Assembly: GCA_013215505.1 (NCBI GenBank) | Contig: JABSQZ010000034.1 | Span: 1 to 40,227, forward strand | Length of the DNA: 40,227 bases | Direction of reading: 5' to 3' | DNA from: Oceanospirillaceae bacterium | GTDB taxonomy: Bacteria > Pseudomonadota > Gammaproteobacteria > Pseudomonadales > Balneatricaceae | In this document: one piece after another, positions 39,702 through 40,227 of the stretch | How positions within the stretch are numbered: the first letter of the stretch is position 1 | How the letters are laid out: the number at the start of each line of letters is the position of its first letter | Made by a program: the position numbers and the translations under genes | The notes under the pieces: generated by a model | Databases searched by the model: none | Told to the model about the DNA's origin: nothing | What the model saw: only the letters and a program-made list of their open reading frames with translations

Positions 39702-40227
39702 ATCGAACCTACCAAGATGATGCATTAGTTTGTCTTTAAAAGAGTGAATTACTCTATATATTGAACCATTAGCTAAAAAATAAAATGCAAAATATTTAAG
39801 TTTTACTTAACTAATCACTTAAGTAATATAATATGTGACTAAGCAAAAAATGGAGCAGTAAATAGCTCACTTCAGAAAATAAGCAAAATTACGACAAAGC
39901 GTTAAAATTTGCACCATTAACTTCTTGAATTAGTCATTAAATAGTCAAACAGTTCAAGGGAGATAAAAAAAAAGACAAAATTTTGGAGGTAAGGCAACGC
40001 CCCTTGCTCCTGATTAACTCAAGATAAGTGAGGTAGAAAAAAAATACCCCTCATTGTTGAGAAAGCAACAATCCTAAGACAGCTATCACTGTCTTGATGA
40101 CGGACTCACTGGGCAGTTCGTGATAATACAAGCGAACATCAAATAGGCTGCTTTTGGCCCAGACTGTGTAAAAACACAAAATCCTGTGTATTGGCGTCAT
40201 TTTCCCGGATACATCAACTTCTAGAGC
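39702..40227. other. Intergenic end of the window
   Basis: AT-rich upstream region of the transaminase gene, with no gene seen. Worn repeat-like sequence (GGCTGCTTTTGGCCCAGACT) occurs at 40147-40167. An A-rich stretch at 39965-39985 may belong to a promoter region. Confidence 0.4.

Overview
The window looks like a chromosomal segment of an AT-rich marine gammaproteobacterium (Alteromonadales- or Cellvibrionales-like). That placement is an inference from gene content: a CheY with E. coli-like numbering, an OmpR-type two-component pair, several LysR regulators, a MAPEG protein, a trans-3-hydroxyproline dehydratase and a beta-hydroxyaspartate aldolase homologue. No rRNA, tRNA, CRISPR array, integrase or intact transposase was seen.

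Left part (1 to about 18 kb): ordinary metabolic and regulatory genes mixed with decaying ones. There is a 213-bp MITE-like inverted-repeat element (323-535), a broken periplasmic binding protein (763-1472) with an intact paralogue at 17327-18067, a divergent GlxA-type regulator and cysteine hydrolase pair, a cytidine deaminase, an LRR protein, an M24-like peptidase, a VOC protein, a GNAT enzyme, an MFS exporter and CheY. A divergent block pairs a sensor kinase and response regulator with a secreted HbpS/GlcG-like haem-binding protein. A saccharopine-dehydrogenase-like oxidoreductase and a trans-3-hydroxy-L-proline dehydratase (Cys/Thr signature) follow, then a DsbA/FrnE-like protein. Gene remnants of an aldo/keto reductase, a peroxiredoxin-like protein and a glyoxalase show ongoing decay.

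Right part (about 18.6 to 37.2 kb): the unusual region. Nearly every gene is on the minus strand; most are small (50-240 codons), unrelated, and encode orphan membrane proteins, lipoproteins, a zinc-ribbon protein, an ankyrin protein and hypothetical proteins. They are separated by long intergenic spacers holding two kinds of repeat: (i) a composite repeat, here split into modules alpha, beta, gamma and delta, present about 15 times in one orientation, and (ii) attC-like imperfect hairpins, four of which share a conserved centre and two of which begin at the stop codon of the gene before them. The layout resembles a gene-cassette array (sedentary chromosomal integron) in an old or degenerate state, but no integron integrase is in the window, so this is a hypothesis. 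Larger metabolic genes (a beta-hydroxyaspartate aldolase homologue at 27112-28269 and a binding protein at 28958-29833) sit inside the array.

Right end (37.7 to 39.7 kb): a LysR regulator downstream of a fold-type IV transaminase resembling (R)-selective amine transaminases, then about 500 bases with no recognised gene.
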